DNA of 5,946 bases from an uncultured Polyangiaceae bacterium. GTDB taxonomy: Bacteria; Myxococcota_A; Polyangia; Polyangiales; Polyangiaceae. Below are positions 5,326-5,946 of this stretch, piece by piece (the stretch's first letter is position 1; each line of letters begins with the position of its first letter). Below the pieces are notes generated by a model. That model made no database searches. It had not been told where the DNA came from and saw only the letters and a program-made list of their open reading frames with translations. The position numbers and the translations under genes were made by a program. The stretch spans positions 1-5,946 of the forward strand of contig CALKVR010001221.1 in assembly GCA_938004815.1 (NCBI GenBank), read 5' to 3'.

Positions 5326-5946
5326 ATGGTTCGCTCGGCAGGCGCGGCTCTCGCACGCAGACTGGTCGGCGTCGCGATCACGTTCGCGCTCGTGGGGTGC
5401 CTGTTCCCCGAGTACACGTTCGACGAGGCCCCCGGCGGCGGCGGCAACGCGAGCACGTCTACCAGCCCGACGAGCTCGGCCACGACGGCCGACACCACCT
5501 CGTCGACGGGCACGCTCGGCGGCGGTGGTGAGGGCGGCGGTCCGCCGACCGAAGACTGCTTCACGGCCGGCGACGAGGACGGCGACCAGCTCGAGGACTG
5601 CGCCGACCCGGACTGCGGCGCCGACGTCGAGTGCGTCGACGCCATCCCGGTGGGCTGGAACACGCTCGGCTACCTCGCCGTGTTCCGCGGCAACGCCGGC
5701 TCCGACCCCGCCTGCCCGCCCGGGACCGAAGAGGTCGTGTACACCGGCAACGCCGACCTCGGCGGCACGACCCCGGCGTGCACCACGTGCGGCTGCATGT
5801 CCCCGACGTGGAGCAGCTGCCAGTTCTTCGAAGATCTGGATCCGGGCAAGCCCGGCCTCCAGGCGGTGTATCCGGGCGACGACGTCTGCGGCTCGTTCGG
5901 GTCCGGGGTGACGCTGACAGTTCCGTCACCTTGGGCCGTGAACGAC
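5326..5946 (+). CDS. Secreted Cys-rich lipoprotein, unknown function (partial, runs off the right edge)
   Basis: The frame is open for 207 codons to the end of the window, so the C terminus is missing. The N terminus is a lipoprotein signal peptide: positive residues, a hydrophobic run, then ALVGC with Cys25 as the lipidated residue; Leu26 follows, so no Asp retention signal is seen. Residues 36-75 are a low-complexity Gly/Ser/Thr linker. Residues 76-103 form an Asp- and Cys-rich segment with a D-x-D-G-D spacing (Asp83, Asp85, Asp87) that may bind calcium. A further Cys-containing region follows (Cys130, 152, 155, 157, 165, 188), possibly disulfide-bonded. I do not recognise that part. I chose the ATG at 5326 because it gives a clean signal peptide; an in-frame GTG at 5281, directly after the synthase stop, would add 15 poorly fitting residues. 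It lies 45 bases after the synthase gene, so it may have its own promoter. Confidence 0.8.
   Translation, partial: MVRSAGAALARRLVGVAITFALVGCLFPEYTFDEAPGGGGNASTSTSPTSSATTADTTSSTGTLGGGGEGGGPPTEDCFTAGDEDGDQLEDCADPDCGADVECVDAIPVGWNTLGYLAVFRGNAGSDPACPPGTEEVVYTGNADLGGTTPACTTCGCMSPTWSSCQFFEDLDPGKPGLQAVYPGDDVCGSFGSGVTLTVPSPWAVND

Noticed and set aside
5184..5929. Minus-strand frames and the plus-strand frame 5525-5911 at the right edge
   Set aside because: They overlap the open plus-strand lipoprotein frame, which has a signal peptide and structured Cys/Asp motifs; the others are Arg/Ser/Pro-rich shadows.

Overview
The window is GC-rich, densely packed bacterial DNA from what looks like a myxobacterium (Myxococcota, probably Polyangiales). 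Evidence for this is the third-position G/C bias with long open antisense frames, the frequent GTG starts, and above all the lipoprotein at the right edge. That protein has a Gly/Ser/Thr-rich linker followed by an Asp/Cys segment (DEDGDQLEDCADPDCG), a style I associate with Polyangiales secreted proteins. The taxon is an inference from style, not from a marker gene.

Left two thirds (1-4206, minus strand): one five-gene operon, read right to left. It encodes a HAD-superfamily phosphatase, then an ABC importer ATPase (UgpC/MalK type), a lipoprotein solute-binding protein (UgpB-like), a first permease (UgpA-like) and a second permease (UgpE/MalG type, cut by the window edge). All four junctions are the same 4-base GTGA overlap, in which the GTG start of the next gene shares bases with the TGA stop of the previous one. 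The binding protein resembles E. coli UgpB at several segments I recall from that protein, including most positions reported to contact glycerol-3-phosphate. The most economical reading is import of glycerol-3-phosphate, a glycerophosphodiester or a similar organophosphate, with a co-translated cytoplasmic phosphatase acting on the imported compound or a product of it. Sugar import remains the main alternative.

Middle (4207-4278): a 72-base divergent promoter region between the operon and the plus-strand genes. It holds several copies of CGAGCC, two of them 11 bases apart with a 7+4 direct-repeat layout like that of PhoB/OmpR-type binding sites.

Right third (4279-5946, plus strand): a stand-alone ketoacyl synthase III (FabH-like, Cys-His-Asn triad present, variant active-site loops). 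After 45 bases comes a secreted Cys-rich lipoprotein that runs off the window and lacks a convincing ribosome binding site. I saw no RNA genes, mobile elements, CRISPR arrays or convincing terminators, and no gene-free stretch above 72 bases.
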